From NCBI RefSeq assembly GCF_004682015.1, contig NZ_SMLM01000003.1, positions 62,001-126,000 of the forward strand: DNA of 64,000 nt. Reading direction: 5' to 3'. Positions 22,236 to 32,067 of this stretch are shown here, one piece after another; position 1 is the stretch's first letter, and every line of letters begins with the position of its first letter. The notes under the pieces are model-generated. The model had not been told where the DNA came from. It made no database searches and worked only from the letters and a program-made list of their open reading frames with translations. The DNA comes from Ramlibacter henchirensis. GTDB lineage: Bacteria > Pseudomonadota > Gammaproteobacteria > Burkholderiales > Burkholderiaceae_C. Both the position numbers and the translations under genes were made by a program.

Positions 22236-23123
22236 ATGAGCATGCTCAGCCCCGCGGCGTCGCAGGTGCTCGCCCACCCCGGCGAGTTCCTGCGGCGCGT
22301 GTTGCGCAACTTCGTGCGCAACCAGGGGCTGCTGCTGGCGGGAGCCGTCGCGTACTACGCGCTGCTCTCGGTGGTGCCGCTCCTGATCCTGGCGGTGATC
22401 TTCCTGTCGCACTACGTCGACAAGACCATGCTGCTGGAGACGCTCGGGCTCTATCTCGAGTGGCTGATGCCGGGCCAGTCGAAGGCGATCGTGAGCGAGC
22501 TCGCCACGTTCGTGACGCACCGGGACACGGTCGGCTGGGTGCTGCTGGCCACGATGCTGTTCTTCAGCTCACTGGCGTTCACGGTGCTCGAGAAGGCGAT
22601 GTCGGTGATCTTCCTGCACCGGGTGGTGATCCGCCGCCGGCATTTCCTGGTGTCGGCGCTGCTGCCGTACTGCTACATCGTGTTCCTCAGTTTCGGCCTG
22701 CTCGTGGTCACGCTGGTCTCGGGCGGGCTGCAGTCGCTGGGGGACGAAAGCGTGGCCGTGCTGGGGCGGGAGTGGTCGCTCAGTGGGCTTTCGGGCGTGC
22801 TGCTGTACCTGCTCGGGTTCACCGGCGAGGTGTTCCTGCTCACCTCGGTCTACATGGTGATGCCGGTCGGGCGGATCACGTGGCGGCACGCGCTGCCGGG
22901 CGGCGCGACCGCGGCGGTGCTGTGGGAGATCACGCGGCACGTGCTGGTCTGGTACTTCAGCACGCTGTCGCAGGTGAGCGTGGTCTACGGTTCGCTGACC
23001 ACGGCGATCGTGGTGCTCCTCAGCCTGGAGATCGCCGCCACCTTCCTGCTGCTGGGCGCGCAGGTGATCTCGGAGTACGAGCGCATCGACCGCAAGGAAG
23101 CGCAGGCCGGGGCCGCCCACTGA
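22236..23123 (+). CDS. YihY/BrkB-family inner membrane protein
   Basis: Integral membrane protein of 295 residues with about six transmembrane helices. The conserved family region RNFVRNQGLLLAGAVAYYALLS lies at the N-terminus, with later motifs SVYMVMPVGRITWRHALPGG and VYGSLTTAIVVLLSLEI. The family was once called ribonuclease BN by mistake and BrkB in Bordetella; its transport role is unresolved. The gene is divergent from the Bug protein and ends 16 bases from the convergent ggt gene. Confidence 0.88.
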   Translation: MSMLSPAASQVLAHPGEFLRRVLRNFVRNQGLLLAGAVAYYALLSVVPLLILAVIFLSHYVDKTMLLETLGLYLEWLMPGQSKAIVSELATFVTHRDTVGWVLLATMLFFSSLAFTVLEKAMSVIFLHRVVIRRRHFLVSALLPYCYIVFLSFGLLVVTLVSGGLQSLGDESVAVLGREWSLSGLSGVLLYLLGFTGEVFLLTSVYMVMPVGRITWRHALPGGATAAVLWEITRHVLVWYFSTLSQVSVVYGSLTTAIVVLLSLEIAATFLLLGAQVISEYERIDRKEAQAGAAH

Positions 23124-23139
23124 AGGCGGCCGCGTCCTT

Positions 23140-24933
23140 TCAGTCGCCCATCACGACGCCTTCGCGGCGCGGATCGGCGCCGCCGAACCAGAAGACCTGG
23201 CCGTGCGCCTGGCCGCGCGTGATCGCCTGCAGGCCGCTGGTCAGGGCCTGCTCACGCACTTCGGCGCCGCGCGCACGCAGGGCTTCCACGGTCGCGGGCG
23301 GGAAGCGCTTTTCCTCGAGCAGGGAAGGTCCGTTCAGCGAGGCGAAATTGGGCAGGTTGATGGCCTGCTGCGGCGTCATGCCCCAGTTGAGCGCGCCATA
23401 GATCGTCTTGGCCGTGAAGTGGATGATGAGCGCGCCGCCCGGGCTGCCGCCGCTCATCACGAGCGCGTTGGTCGACTTGTCGAACACCAGGGTCGGCGCC
23501 ATCGAGGAGCGCGGACGTTTGCCGGGCTGGACGCGATTGGCGATCGGCTGGCCCTGCGCATCGGCGGGCGCGAAGCTGAAGTCGGTGAGCTCGTTGTTCA
23601 GCAGGAAGCCGCGCACCATCTGGCGCGAGCCGAACTGGTCCTCGATGGTGGTGGTCATCGCGATGGCGTTGCCGTGCGGGTCGACGATGCTGATGTGCGA
23701 CGTGCCGTACTCCGGCTGCTCCGGCATCGGCGCATGGCTGGTGCGCACAGCCCCCGGCGTGCCGGGCTGCGCGACCTTCATGCTCTGGGGGCCGATCAGT
23801 CGCGCGCGCTGTGCCAGGTAGCCGGGATCGAGCAGCGACATCCAGCTGCCGCCGGGCGGCTGCACGAAATCCGGATCGGCGACGTACTGCCCGCGATCGG
23901 CGAAGGCGAGCCGGGAGGCCTCGGTGTACAGATGCAGCCAGTCCGGGCTGGGCAGGCCGTCCGCCAGCGGAAGCGAAGCCGCATTGGTGTTCGAGAGGAT
24001 GCCCAGGATCTGTCCGATGGCAATGGCGCCTGAGCTCGGGGGCGGGAAGCCGCAGACGCGATAACCCTTGCCCTGCGCCTGGTAGTCGTGGCACAGCGGC
24101 GCCCGCTTCTTCGGCTGGTAGCCCGCGAGATCGGCCATCGTCAGCTTGCCGGGATTCGTGGGGTGCTTCTGGACCTTCTCGACGATGGCCTGCGCGATGT
24201 CGCCCTCGTGGAAGGCCTTCGAGCCTTCGGCCGCGATGCGCCGCAGGACGGCCGCGAGTTCAGGGTTGCGCCGCACGGAGCCGACGTCGATCGGCTCGCC
24301 GTCGGGCTTGTAGAAGTAGGCGGCCGCGACGGGGTCCTTCTTCAGGTGGGCTTCGGCCTTGAGCAGCGTGTTCAGTCGCGGGCTGACGCGGAAGCCTTGC
24401 TCCGCCAGCGTGATCGCGGGCTGGAACAGCACGGCCCAGGGCAGCCGGCCGTGCTGCTTGTGCGCCATCTCCAGCACGCGCACCGTGCCCGGCACGCCGA
24501 CGGAACGCCCGCCGACGACACCTTCGTAGAACGGGACCGGCTTGCCGTCCGCCCCGACGAACAACTTCTCGTCGGCCGCGGCCGGCGCGGTCTCGCGGCC
24601 GTCAAAAGCCTCGACTTCGTTGCCCTTCGCATGCAGCAGGAAGGCGCCGCCCCCGATGCCGCTGGACTGCGGCTCGACCAGCGTCAGCACCATTTGCACC
24701 GCTACCGCCGCATCGATCGCCGAACCCCCGGCCTTGAGCACCTGGTAGCCCGCGTCGGTGGCCAGCGGATTGGCCGCGGCGACTGCGAACTTCTTCGTCG
24801 CCCAACCCGGCTTTTCGGTGTAGCCCGAAGGCGCCTCCGGCAGGACCGGCGGCTGGTAGCTGAAGTTGGTGGGCGTTGCGGCGCACGCGGCCAGCAGCGC
24901 GGCGAAGGCAAGGGCCGTGAACCTGGGTTTCAT
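23140..24933 (-). CDS. ggt: Gamma-glutamyltransferase (Ntn hydrolase), probable lipoprotein
   Basis: Cleaves gamma-glutamyl bonds of glutathione and related compounds and transfers the gamma-glutamyl group to water or amino acids. The 597-residue precursor is expected to self-cleave before the conserved Thr in PEYGTSHISIVDPHG into large and small subunits. TTIEDQFGSR and the oxyanion-region MSGGSPGG are also visible. The N-terminus MKPRFTALAFAALLAACAA has a lipobox-like LLAAC, so it is probably a lipoprotein facing the periplasm. ATG 24933 follows a GGGAGA ribosome binding site. Confidence 0.94.
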   Translation of the reverse strand: MKPRFTALAFAALLAACAATPTNFSYQPPVLPEAPSGYTEKPGWATKKFAVAAANPLATDAGYQVLKAGGSAIDAAVAVQMVLTLVEPQSSGIGGGAFLLHAKGNEVEAFDGRETAPAAADEKLFVGADGKPVPFYEGVVGGRSVGVPGTVRVLEMAHKQHGRLPWAVLFQPAITLAEQGFRVSPRLNTLLKAEAHLKKDPVAAAYFYKPDGEPIDVGSVRRNPELAAVLRRIAAEGSKAFHEGDIAQAIVEKVQKHPTNPGKLTMADLAGYQPKKRAPLCHDYQAQGKGYRVCGFPPPSSGAIAIGQILGILSNTNAASLPLADGLPSPDWLHLYTEASRLAFADRGQYVADPDFVQPPGGSWMSLLDPGYLAQRARLIGPQSMKVAQPGTPGAVRTSHAPMPEQPEYGTSHISIVDPHGNAIAMTTTIEDQFGSRQMVRGFLLNNELTDFSFAPADAQGQPIANRVQPGKRPRSSMAPTLVFDKSTNALVMSGGSPGGALIIHFTAKTIYGALNWGMTPQQAINLPNFASLNGPSLLEEKRFPPATVEALRARGAEVREQALTSGLQAITRGQAHGQVFWFGGADPRREGVVMGD

Positions 24934-24989
24934 GGCGTCTCCCGTGTTTGCGGAAGGCCCATCCTACCCCCGGCCTTCGAGGCCGAAGG

Positions 24990-25748
<759 letters not shown>

Positions 25749-25764
25749 GAGTGCTCCTGTTGTG

Positions 25765-25785
25765 TTGACGTGCGCGTCAATTATC
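25765..25785 (-). promoter_or_regulatory. Palindromic operator and -10 in front of the SDR gene
   Basis: TTGACG (25765-25770) and CGTCAA (25775-25780) form a perfect inverted repeat around TGCG. Immediately beyond it the minus strand reads GATAAT (25785-25780), a plausible -10, so the operator would cover the transcription start. The shape resembles the binding site I recall for LiuR, the MerR-family regulator of branched-chain amino acid degradation; this match is from memory. Confidence 0.45.
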
Positions 25786-25792
25786 GGGGACG

Positions 25793-25820
25793 AAAAAAGG
25801 GCCGCTTGGGCGGCCCCTTT
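25793..25820 (-). terminator. Terminator of the iron-binding-protein gene
   Basis: Stem GGGCCGC / GCGGCCC with a four-base loop, followed on the minus strand by a run of T residues (six A on the plus strand at 25793-25798). It lies 58 bases past the stop codon at 25879. Confidence 0.8.
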
Positions 25821-25848
25821 CTGGATCCCCGCCTTCGCAGGGATGACC
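25821..25848. repeat. REP-like palindromic intergenic element
   Basis: The unit GGATCCCCGCCTTCGCAGGG continued by ATGACC forms an imperfect hairpin (ATCCCCGC / GCAGGGAT). I recall very similar units as abundant dispersed repeats in many GC-rich proteobacteria. Only one copy is present in this window. Confidence 0.4.
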
Positions 25849-25878
25849 TTGCGAAGCCGCGGGGCGGCCTTTGCAAGG

Positions 25879-26922
25879 TCACTTGAATCCGACGCGATCC
25901 AGCATCTGCTGCACCTTCACCTGGTTGGCCCCGACCGCGGAAAGAGGGATCGTCTCGGACTTGAAGTCGCCGCCGCCGCTCATGGCCTGCAGGGCGGGGT
26001 TGTTCACCTTCACGCCCTTGGCCGTGGGCCATTCGTTGTTGCCGTTGGCGAAGTAGTTCTGCGCCTCGGCGCTGGCCAGGTACTCGAGGAACTTCACCGC
26101 GGCCGCGGTGTTCTTCGCGTTCTTCGCGACGGCGCCGCCCGCGATGTTCAGGTGCGTGCCCCACGACTGCTGGTTCGGGAACACGACGGAGACCTTCTCC
26201 ATCACGGCGCGGTCCTCCGCCTTCTCGGAGCGCAGCAGGCGCGCGACGTAGTAGCTGTTGCTCACCGCGATCTGGCATTCGCCCGCCGCGACGGCCTTGA
26301 TCTGGTCGGTGTCTCCACCCTTGGGGTCGCGCGCCAGGTTGGCATGCAGGCCCTTGATCCAGTCCTGCGCCTTGGCTTCGCCCAGGTGCTCGGTCACTGC
26401 GCCGAACAGCGACAGGTTGTACGGATGCGAGCCGGAGCGGATGCAGATCTTGCCCTTGTTCTTGGCGTCCGCGAGTTCCTCGTAGGTGTCCACGTCCTCG
26501 CGCTTGACCTTGTTCTTGTCGTACACGACGACGCGGGCGCGGGTGGAGAAGCCGAACCACGGCGTGCCTTCGGCCGTGGCGGTGCCGCGGTATTGGGCGG
26601 GGATCGCGTCCTCCAGCACCTTCGACTTGACGGGCTTGAACAGGCCATCGACCTCGCCCTTGTACAGGCGGGCGGCATCGACCAGCAGGATCACGTCGGC
26701 CGGCGATGCGGCGCCTTCAGCCTTGAGGCGGGCCAGGATGCCGGCGTCGTCGGCATCGACGCGGTTGATCTTGATGCCGGTGGCCTTCGTGAAGTTGCTG
26801 TAGAGCGCCTCGTCGGTCGAGTAGTGCCGCGCCGAGTACAGGTTGAGCACCTGCTCCTGGGCGAACGAGGAGGAGGCGAGGGCGGCCAGCGCGAAGGCGG
26901 CGGCGAGGGCTTTTCGGGACAT
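25879..26922 (-). CDS. Iron(III) ABC transporter periplasmic substrate-binding protein
   Basis: Periplasmic ferric-iron receptor of the FbpA/FutA family, 347 residues. The signal peptide is [23 protein letters not shown] with cleavage expected after SFA or nearby. Candidate iron ligands are the N-terminal Tyr/His residues of [13 protein letters not shown] and the twin tyrosine in SNSYYVARL, the position of the FbpA YY pair. Start 26922 has a GGAG site. A strong promoter overlapped by a Fur-box-like site lies upstream. No permease or ATPase gene is adjacent, so it is an orphan receptor here; its own terminator separates it from the SDR gene. Confidence 0.92.
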   Translation of the reverse strand: MSRKALAAAFALAALASSSFAQEQVLNLYSARHYSTDEALYSNFTKATGIKINRVDADDAGILARLKAEGAASPADVILLVDAARLYKGEVDGLFKPVKSKVLEDAIPAQYRGTATAEGTPWFGFSTRARVVVYDKNKVKREDVDTYEELADAKNKGKICIRSGSHPYNLSLFGAVTEHLGEAKAQDWIKGLHANLARDPKGGDTDQIKAVAAGECQIAVSNSYYVARLLRSEKAEDRAVMEKVSVVFPNQQSWGTHLNIAGGAVAKNAKNTAAAVKFLEYLASAEAQNYFANGNNEWPTAKGVKVNNPALQAMSGGGDFKSETIPLSAVGANQVKVQQMLDRVGFK

Positions 26923-26964
26923 GCAGGGCTCCGGTGATGAGAAACGGTGTCGTGTGTGGCGCGA

Positions 26965-26996
26965 ATGGTAAACCAAACACGAATCATTCTCAATCG
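26965..26996 (-). promoter_or_regulatory. Promoter with Fur-box-like operator before the iron-binding protein
   Basis: On the minus strand TTGAGA (26993-26988), a 17-base spacer and TACCAT (26970-26965) form a good sigma-70 promoter. The sequence GATTGAGAATGATTCGTG (26996-26979) overlaps the -35 and resembles the Fur consensus built from AATGAT-type repeats. Iron-repressed expression is therefore likely. Confidence 0.6.
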
Positions 26997-27045
26997 CAGG
27001 CGTGCAGGGCACGGCAAAAGGAAGGCCCAGGCCTTCACTTCGGGC

Positions 27046-27077
27046 AATAAAAAAGCCCCAGCCTTGCAGCTGGGGCT
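27046..27077 (-). terminator. Distal phasin terminator (copy 2)
   Basis: Stem AGCCCCAGC / GCTGGGGCT with the minus strand continuing into TTTTTTATT. It is nearly a copy of the terminator at 27109-27141. Confidence 0.8.
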
Positions 27078-27108
27078 AGCGTCGCTGCGCTCCGTCGCCC
27101 AAAGGGCG

Positions 27109-27141
27109 CAATAAAAAAGCCCCAAGCTTTCGCTTGGGGCT
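27109..27141 (-). terminator. Proximal phasin terminator (copy 1)
   Basis: Stem AGCCCCAAGC / GCTTGGGGCT, loop TTTC, followed on the minus strand by TTTTTTATTGCGCCC. The shared core GCAATAAAAAAGCCCCA of both copies points to a local duplication. Confidence 0.85.
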
Positions 27142-27295
27142 AAGGATCCCTGAACCTGTGAAGGTGTCGAAAGGACCCGAGGAGACAACCTGAAGAACTC
27201 CGGTCGATCACAGGAGTGTCCTATAGACGCTCCGGGACGAGTGAGAGTTCCGGCTCTCGGTCAGTTGCGGGCCGAAACCCGGGTTTCAAGTGTTC
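27142..27295 (-). other. Phasin 3' untranslated region with a hairpin
   Basis: Within the 373-base stretch without a gene (26923-27295), this part lies between the phasin stop and its terminators. It holds no ORF with coding character. A hairpin GGAGTGTC / GACGCTCC (27212-27232, one G-T pair) is visible. It could be a plain 3' UTR or the source of a 3'-derived small RNA. Confidence 0.4.
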
Positions 27296-27844
27296 TCAGC
27301 GCTTGGCGCGGGCGGTCGGCGCCTTGCTGGCGTTGACGGCAGTGGTGGCGACGGCGTTGAAGTTGGCTTCCGCGACTTCGGTGGCCTGCTTGACGGCCTT
27401 CTGCACAGATTCCAGGGCGTTGTTGCCGGCGGCAACGGCGCTCTTGAACACGGCGACGGCCGTCTCGGAGCCGGCGGGAGCGTTCTTGGCGGCGTTGTCG
27501 ACCACGGCCAGGAACTTCTTCTGGGCGTCGGCGGCTTGCGTCTCGAACGTCTTGCCGAACTCGGCGCCGGTGCCGGCGGCGATGTCGTACAGGTGACGGC
27601 TGTAGGCAGCGGTCTTCTCGGCCAGGGGCTGGAACAGGCTGGCTTGGAGGGCCAGCAGTTCCTGGGCGTCCTTGACGCTCAGCAGCGACTGGGTGGTGCC
27701 GGCGGCTTCGGCCAGGGCGGCCTTGGTGGCGGTCAGGTTCAGCTCGACGAGCTTCTCGACACCTTCGAAGGCCTTGTTGGTCAGGCCGAAGAGGGTCTCG
27801 ACGGAGGCCTTCTGGGAGGCCAGGACTTGTTCAGCGGTCAGCAT
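27296..27844 (-). CDS. phaP: Phasin (PHA granule-associated protein)
   Basis: Coats polyhydroxyalkanoate granules and controls their size and surface. The 182-residue protein starts [20 protein letters not shown] and is almost entirely amphipathic helix, rich in Ala, Leu and Lys. It has the family stretch [19 protein letters not shown] and ends in a basic tail ([10 protein letters not shown]). ATG 27844 follows a GGAGA site. The promoter TTGCCT-16-TATAAT lies upstream, flanked by two TGCAGCAT repeats that could be PhaR sites. Two tandem terminators close the unit. No PHA synthase genes are in the window. Confidence 0.93.
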   Translation of the reverse strand: MLTAEQVLASQKASVETLFGLTNKAFEGVEKLVELNLTATKAALAEAAGTTQSLLSVKDAQELLALQASLFQPLAEKTAAYSRHLYDIAAGTGAEFGKTFETQAADAQKKFLAVVDNAAKNAPAGSETAVAVFKSAVAAGNNALESVQKAVKQATEVAEANFNAVATTAVNASKAPTARAKR

Positions 27845-27904
27845 TGCGGAATCTCCAGGTAATGGGCGGCGGAAAAAACGCTGCTCTGGAGGGCCGGAGC
27901 CTTC

Positions 27905-27980
27905 ATGTTGCAGTGCAGCATGGGCCGAATTATAGGGAGGTCGTCCGTGGAGGCAAGCATTTTTTTGTGCGTTGCAGCAT
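27905..27980 (-). promoter_or_regulatory. phaP promoter with two TGCAGCAT repeats
   Basis: On the minus strand TTGCCT (27956-27951), 16 bases and TATAAT (27934-27929) form a strong promoter. The octamer TGCAGCAT occurs at 27914-27921, over the expected start site, and at 27973-27980, upstream of the -35. The first copy lies in an imperfect palindrome (27905-27921). PhaR, the PHA-sensing repressor, binds TGC/GCA-rich inverted repeats in other bacteria, so these are candidate PhaR sites. Confidence 0.55.
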
Positions 27981-28034
27981 TCTAGATCGTCCCACCTAAA
28001 ACCCGGCGAACCGCCGGGCCGGGACAATCTCGGC

Positions 28035-28957
28035 ATGCAGGTGTTCTACGCCACCCAGTTCGTCCTGCCGCTGCCGCCTGGCCACCGCTTTCCCATGGGC
28101 AAGTACCAGCTGTTGCGCGACCGGCTCGCGGCCGAGCTCCCGGCCATCCGGCTCATGCAGGCCCTGCCGGCGTCTGACGGCGAGTTGGCGCTCGTCCACA
28201 AGCCCAGCTACGTCCAGGGGATCACGGACGGCACGGTCGACCCGGCCATCCTGCGCGAGATCGGCTTTCCATGGAGTGCGGCGATGGCCGAGCGCGCCCG
28301 CCGGTCGGTCGGCGCGACCATCTCCGCCTGCCGCGCCGCGTTCTCCGAAGGCATCGCCGCCAACATCGCCGGCGGCACCCACCACGCGAGCGCCGACCGG
28401 GGCGGTGGCTTCTGCGTGTTCAACGACGCCGCTGTCGCCGCCTGCCTGATGCAGGCGGAGCAGGCCCGACTCGGCCGCCGGCTTCGCGTGGCGATCGTCG
28501 ACCTGGACGTCCACCAGGGAAACGGCACGGCGCGCATCTTTCGCGGCGACGACAGCGTCTTCACCCTGTCGATCCACGGCCAGAAGAACTTCCCGTTCCG
28601 CAAGGAGCCGTCCGACCTCGACGTGGACCTGCCGGACGGCTGCACGGACGACGAGTACCTGCACGCGCTCGAAGGCGCGCTGGCCGAACTCGAGCGGCGC
28701 TTCGACCCCGGCCTGGTGATCTACCTCGCCGGCGCGGACCCGCACGAAGGCGATCGGCTCGGCCGCCTGAAGCTCACCTGGGACGGTCTCGAAGCGCGCG
28801 ACCGCCGTGTGTTCGACTGGGCCTGGCAACGCGGCCTGCCGCTGGCCTTCGCGATGGCGGGTGGCTATGGCCGCCGGATGGAGGACACCGTGCAGGCCCA
28901 GGTCAACACCTTCGGCGTGGCGGTGAGCTACTGGCAGCGCTGGCAGAATCGCCGGCG

Positions 28958-28961
<4 letters not shown>
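28035..28961 (+). CDS. Histone deacetylase-like amidohydrolase (AcuC/acetylpolyamine amidohydrolase family)
   Basis: Zinc-dependent deacylase of the arginase/deacetylase fold, 308 residues. The catalytic histidine pair is His116-His117 ([14 protein letters not shown]) and the zinc-site motif is [11 protein letters not shown] (Asp158, His160), with a third ligand Asp probably in [14 protein letters not shown]. Bacterial members remove acyl groups from acetyl-CoA synthetase lysines, polyamines or small amides; the substrate here is unknown. ATG 28035 lies only six bases after a GACAAT hexamer and has no ribosome binding site. It heads an operon with ATGA overlaps to a thioesterase and then a nitroreductase. 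Confidence 0.9.
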
Positions 28962-29406
<445 letters not shown>

Positions 29407-29410
<4 letters not shown>

Positions 29411-30129
29411 ACGCAAACAAACGGCCAGCCGTGGCCGACCCGATCAGCGTCGAGACGGCCATCCAGACCCGCTTCTCCGCACGCGCTTTCCTGCCGAAAC
29501 CCGTGCCGCGCGAAACGATCGAGCGCCTGCTCGAACTGGCCAGCCGCGCGCCTTCGGGCACCAACACCCAACCCTGGAACGTCTACGTGCTGCAGGGCGC
29601 GAGCCGCGACGAACTGGTGCGCAAGGTGTGCGCCGCGCACGACGCCATGTACGCCAATCCCGCGCTGGCCGCCGAGTACCGGGAGGAATACGACTACTAC
29701 CCGGAGAAATGGGTGTCGCCCTACATCGACCGCCGGCGCGAGAACGGCTGGAGCCTGTACGGCCTGCTGGGCATCGCCAAGGGCGAGAAGGACAAGATGC
29801 ATGCGCAGCACCAGCGCAACTTCCGCTTCTTCGACGCCCCGGTCGGGATGATGTTCACGCTCGACCGGATCATGGGCCGCGGCTCGCTCGCGGACTACGG
29901 CATGTTCCTGCAGAACCTGATGCTGGCGGCGCGCGCCCATGGCCTGCACACCTGTCCGCAGGCGGCGTGGAACGGGTTCGCGAAGATCATCCTCCCGCAC
30001 GTCGGCGCCGGCGAGCACGAGATGCTGGTCTGCGGCATGTCGCTGGGCTACCTGGACGAGAAAGCGCCGGTGAATTCGTTCCACACGCCGCGCGAGCCGG
30101 TGTCCGGCTTCACCCGCTGGCTGGAGTAG
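29407..30129 (+). CDS. FMN-dependent nitroreductase-family oxidoreductase
   Basis: Flavoprotein of 240 residues that reduces nitro compounds, quinones or similar with NAD(P)H. FMN-binding features are the N-terminal [15 protein letters not shown], the typical [17 protein letters not shown], and [14 protein letters not shown] near the C-terminus. ATG 29407 overlaps the thioesterase stop (ATGA). It is the last gene of the three-gene operon and is followed by a hairpin at 30146-30177. The physiological substrate cannot be inferred. Confidence 0.9.
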
Positions 30130-30138
30130 CGCCGCAAA

Positions 30139-30180
30139 AGAAAGAGGGCGCGACACCGGTGCCACGGCATCGCGCCCTTG
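30139..30180. terminator. Bidirectional terminator between nitroreductase and csbD-like gene
   Basis: Stem GGGCGCGA / TCGCGCCC (30146-30153, 30170-30177) around a self-complementary CACCGGTG core. The minus strand continues TCTTTCTTTTG, favouring termination of the CsbD-like gene. The plus strand has only TTGC. Confidence 0.6.
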
Positions 30181-30254
30181 CATGAAGAACCGCCCCGCCG
30201 GACGGTCTCCCGCGGCGGCCGCTGTCCGGACGGCCACCGCATCCCAACGCGCCT

Positions 30255-30476
30255 TCAGGACCCGTCGAAACGGAAGTCCGGATTGCGCCGCTCGAACTCC
30301 TTCACCTGCCCGTCCGCCTCTTCCTTCGCGATCCCGTGCCGCTCCTGGATGCGGCCCAGCAGCTGCTCGCGGCGGCCGGCGATCACGTCGAGGTCATCGT
30401 CCGTGAGGCGCCCCCAGCGCTCCTTGAGCTTGCCCCTGAACTGCTTCCACTGGCCGCGAAGCCGGTCGTTGTTCAT
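30255..30476 (-). CDS. CsbD-family stress-response protein
   Basis: A 73-residue hydrophilic protein with the CsbD pattern MNNDRLRGQWKQFRGKLKE, WGRLTDDDLDVIAG and a helical Glu/Lys-rich end. CsbD-like proteins are abundant under general stress (sigma-B in Bacillus, also RpoS-linked in enterics) and have no known biochemical activity. The start at 30476 lacks a strong ribosome binding site. It is divergent from the antiporter gene. Confidence 0.9.
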   Translation of the reverse strand: MNNDRLRGQWKQFRGKLKERWGRLTDDDLDVIAGRREQLLGRIQERHGIAKEEADGQVKEFERRNPDFRFDGS

Positions 30477-30649
30477 CTTGCTTCCCTGGCGGACTGGCTT
30501 GCGGTTCACTTTAGGCGGCGGCCCCGGCCGGCGCGGTAGGAGGGCCTGCCCAGCGCCCGTAGGCACCAGCCTACAGCTGAGGTAGAAAATCCCGCGTTGG
30601 TATGCTCGGCGGTCGCCGGCAAACCCGGCCTGACCTGGAGAAGACCCCA

Positions 30650-32059
30650 ATGAGTTCCGCGCGCTCCATCGGCATGGGGCTGGCCCTGCTGATGCCGCAA
30701 CTGGCGCTGGCCGCTGAATTCGACGGCCGCCAGCTCTCGCCGATCTGGGGCGTCCCGTTCGCGGGCATCCTGCTCTCGATCGCGGTGATGCCGCTGCTGG
30801 CGCCGAGCTTCTGGCACCACCATTTCGGGAAAGTGGCGGCCGCCTGGTCGCTGGCCTTCCTGGTGCCATTCGCCATCGTTTTCGGCCCCGGCGCGGCGGG
30901 CGCCGCCTTCGTGCATGCGCTGCTGGGCGAGTACATCCCCTTCGTGATCCTGCTCACGGCCCTGTTCACGGTCGCCGGCGGCATCTTCATCCGGGGCAAC
31001 CTGCACGGCAGCCCCGGTCTCAACACCGGCGTCCTGGCGGGCGGGGCCGTGCTGGCCAGCATCATGGGCACGACAGGCGCCTCGATGCTGCTCGTGCGGC
31101 CCCTGATCCGGGCCAACGACAACCGCCGCCACAAGGTGCACGTCTTCGTCTTCTTCATCTTCATCGTTTCCAACGCCGGCGGCTCGCTGACGCCGCTGGG
31201 CGACCCGCCGCTGTTCCTGGGCTTCCTCAAGGGCGTGGACTTCTTTTGGACCGTGCGCCACATCTTCCCGGAGACGCTGTTCCTGGTGGGCTCGCTGCTG
31301 GTCCTCTTCTTCGCGCTGGACAGCTGGTACTACCGCCGCCGCGAGGAGGTCCTGCCGCGCGATCCCACGCCGGACACGCAGCGCCTGGGCTTCGACGGCG
31401 CGCGCAATTTCTGGCTGCTCGGTGTCATCGTCGGCCTGGTGCTGCTGTCCGGCATCTGGAAGTCGCCGGTGGTCTTCAACATCGCGGGCACCGAAGTGGG
31501 CCTGCCCGGCATCGTGCGCGACGTGGGGCTGATCGCGGTGACGCTGGTCTCGATGGCGATCACGCCCAAATCGGTCCACGCGGCCAACCAGTTCGCGTGG
31601 GCGCCGATGCAGGAGGTGGCCAAGCTGTTCGCCGGCATCTTCCTGACCATCATCCCGGTGATCGCGATGTTGCGTGCGGGCATCGACGGCCCCTTCGGCG
31701 CCGTGATCGCCGCCGTCACGCGGCCCGACGGCTCGCCCGACCCGGCGATGTATTTCTGGGCTTCCGGCGTGCTCAGCTCCTTCCTGGACAACGCGCCGAC
31801 CTACCTGGTGTTCTTCAACACCGCCGGCGGCGATCCGCAGGTGCTGATGACGACAATGGCGGCCACGCTGGCCGCGATTTCGGCCGGCTCCGTCTTCATG
31901 GGCGCGAACAGTTACATCGGCAACGCGCCCAACCTCATGGTCAAGGCGATTGCCGAGGATCGCGGCGTCAAAATGCCCAGCTTCTTCGGCTACATGGTCT
32001 GGTCGACGGGCATCCTGGTCCCGCTGTTCGCGCTCATGACCCTCATCTGGTTCCGCTAA
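30650..32059 (+). CDS. Na+/H+ antiporter-like protein of the ion transporter superfamily
   Basis: Integral inner membrane protein of 469 residues with about 11-12 transmembrane segments, of the NhaD/ArsB/CitM (ion transporter) superfamily. Characteristic stretches are SNAGGSLTPLGDPPLFLGFLK and, near the end, GANSYIGNAPNLMVKAIAED, the paired GDPP and NAPN loops of NhaD-like sodium/proton antiporters. A signal-like N-terminus MSSARSIGMGLALLMPQLALAAE precedes the first core helix. Start 30650 has a GGAG site. It is followed eight bases later by a 2-hydroxyacid dehydrogenase gene, and both are probably cotranscribed. Confidence 0.85.
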   Translation: MSSARSIGMGLALLMPQLALAAEFDGRQLSPIWGVPFAGILLSIAVMPLLAPSFWHHHFGKVAAAWSLAFLVPFAIVFGPGAAGAAFVHALLGEYIPFVILLTALFTVAGGIFIRGNLHGSPGLNTGVLAGGAVLASIMGTTGASMLLVRPLIRANDNRRHKVHVFVFFIFIVSNAGGSLTPLGDPPLFLGFLKGVDFFWTVRHIFPETLFLVGSLLVLFFALDSWYYRRREEVLPRDPTPDTQRLGFDGARNFWLLGVIVGLVLLSGIWKSPVVFNIAGTEVGLPGIVRDVGLIAVTLVSMAITPKSVHAANQFAWAPMQEVAKLFAGIFLTIIPVIAMLRAGIDGPFGAVIAAVTRPDGSPDPAMYFWASGVLSSFLDNAPTYLVFFNTAGGDPQVLMTTMAATLAAISAGSVFMGANSYIGNAPNLMVKAIAEDRGVKMPSFFGYMVWSTGILVPLFALMTLIWFR

Positions 32060-32067
32060 TCCCCTTC

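Noticed and set aside
26691..27188. Minus-strand ORF over the iron-binding protein leader
   Set aside because: It runs through both phasin terminators and the Fur-like promoter and translates to low-complexity sequence; no ribosome binding site.
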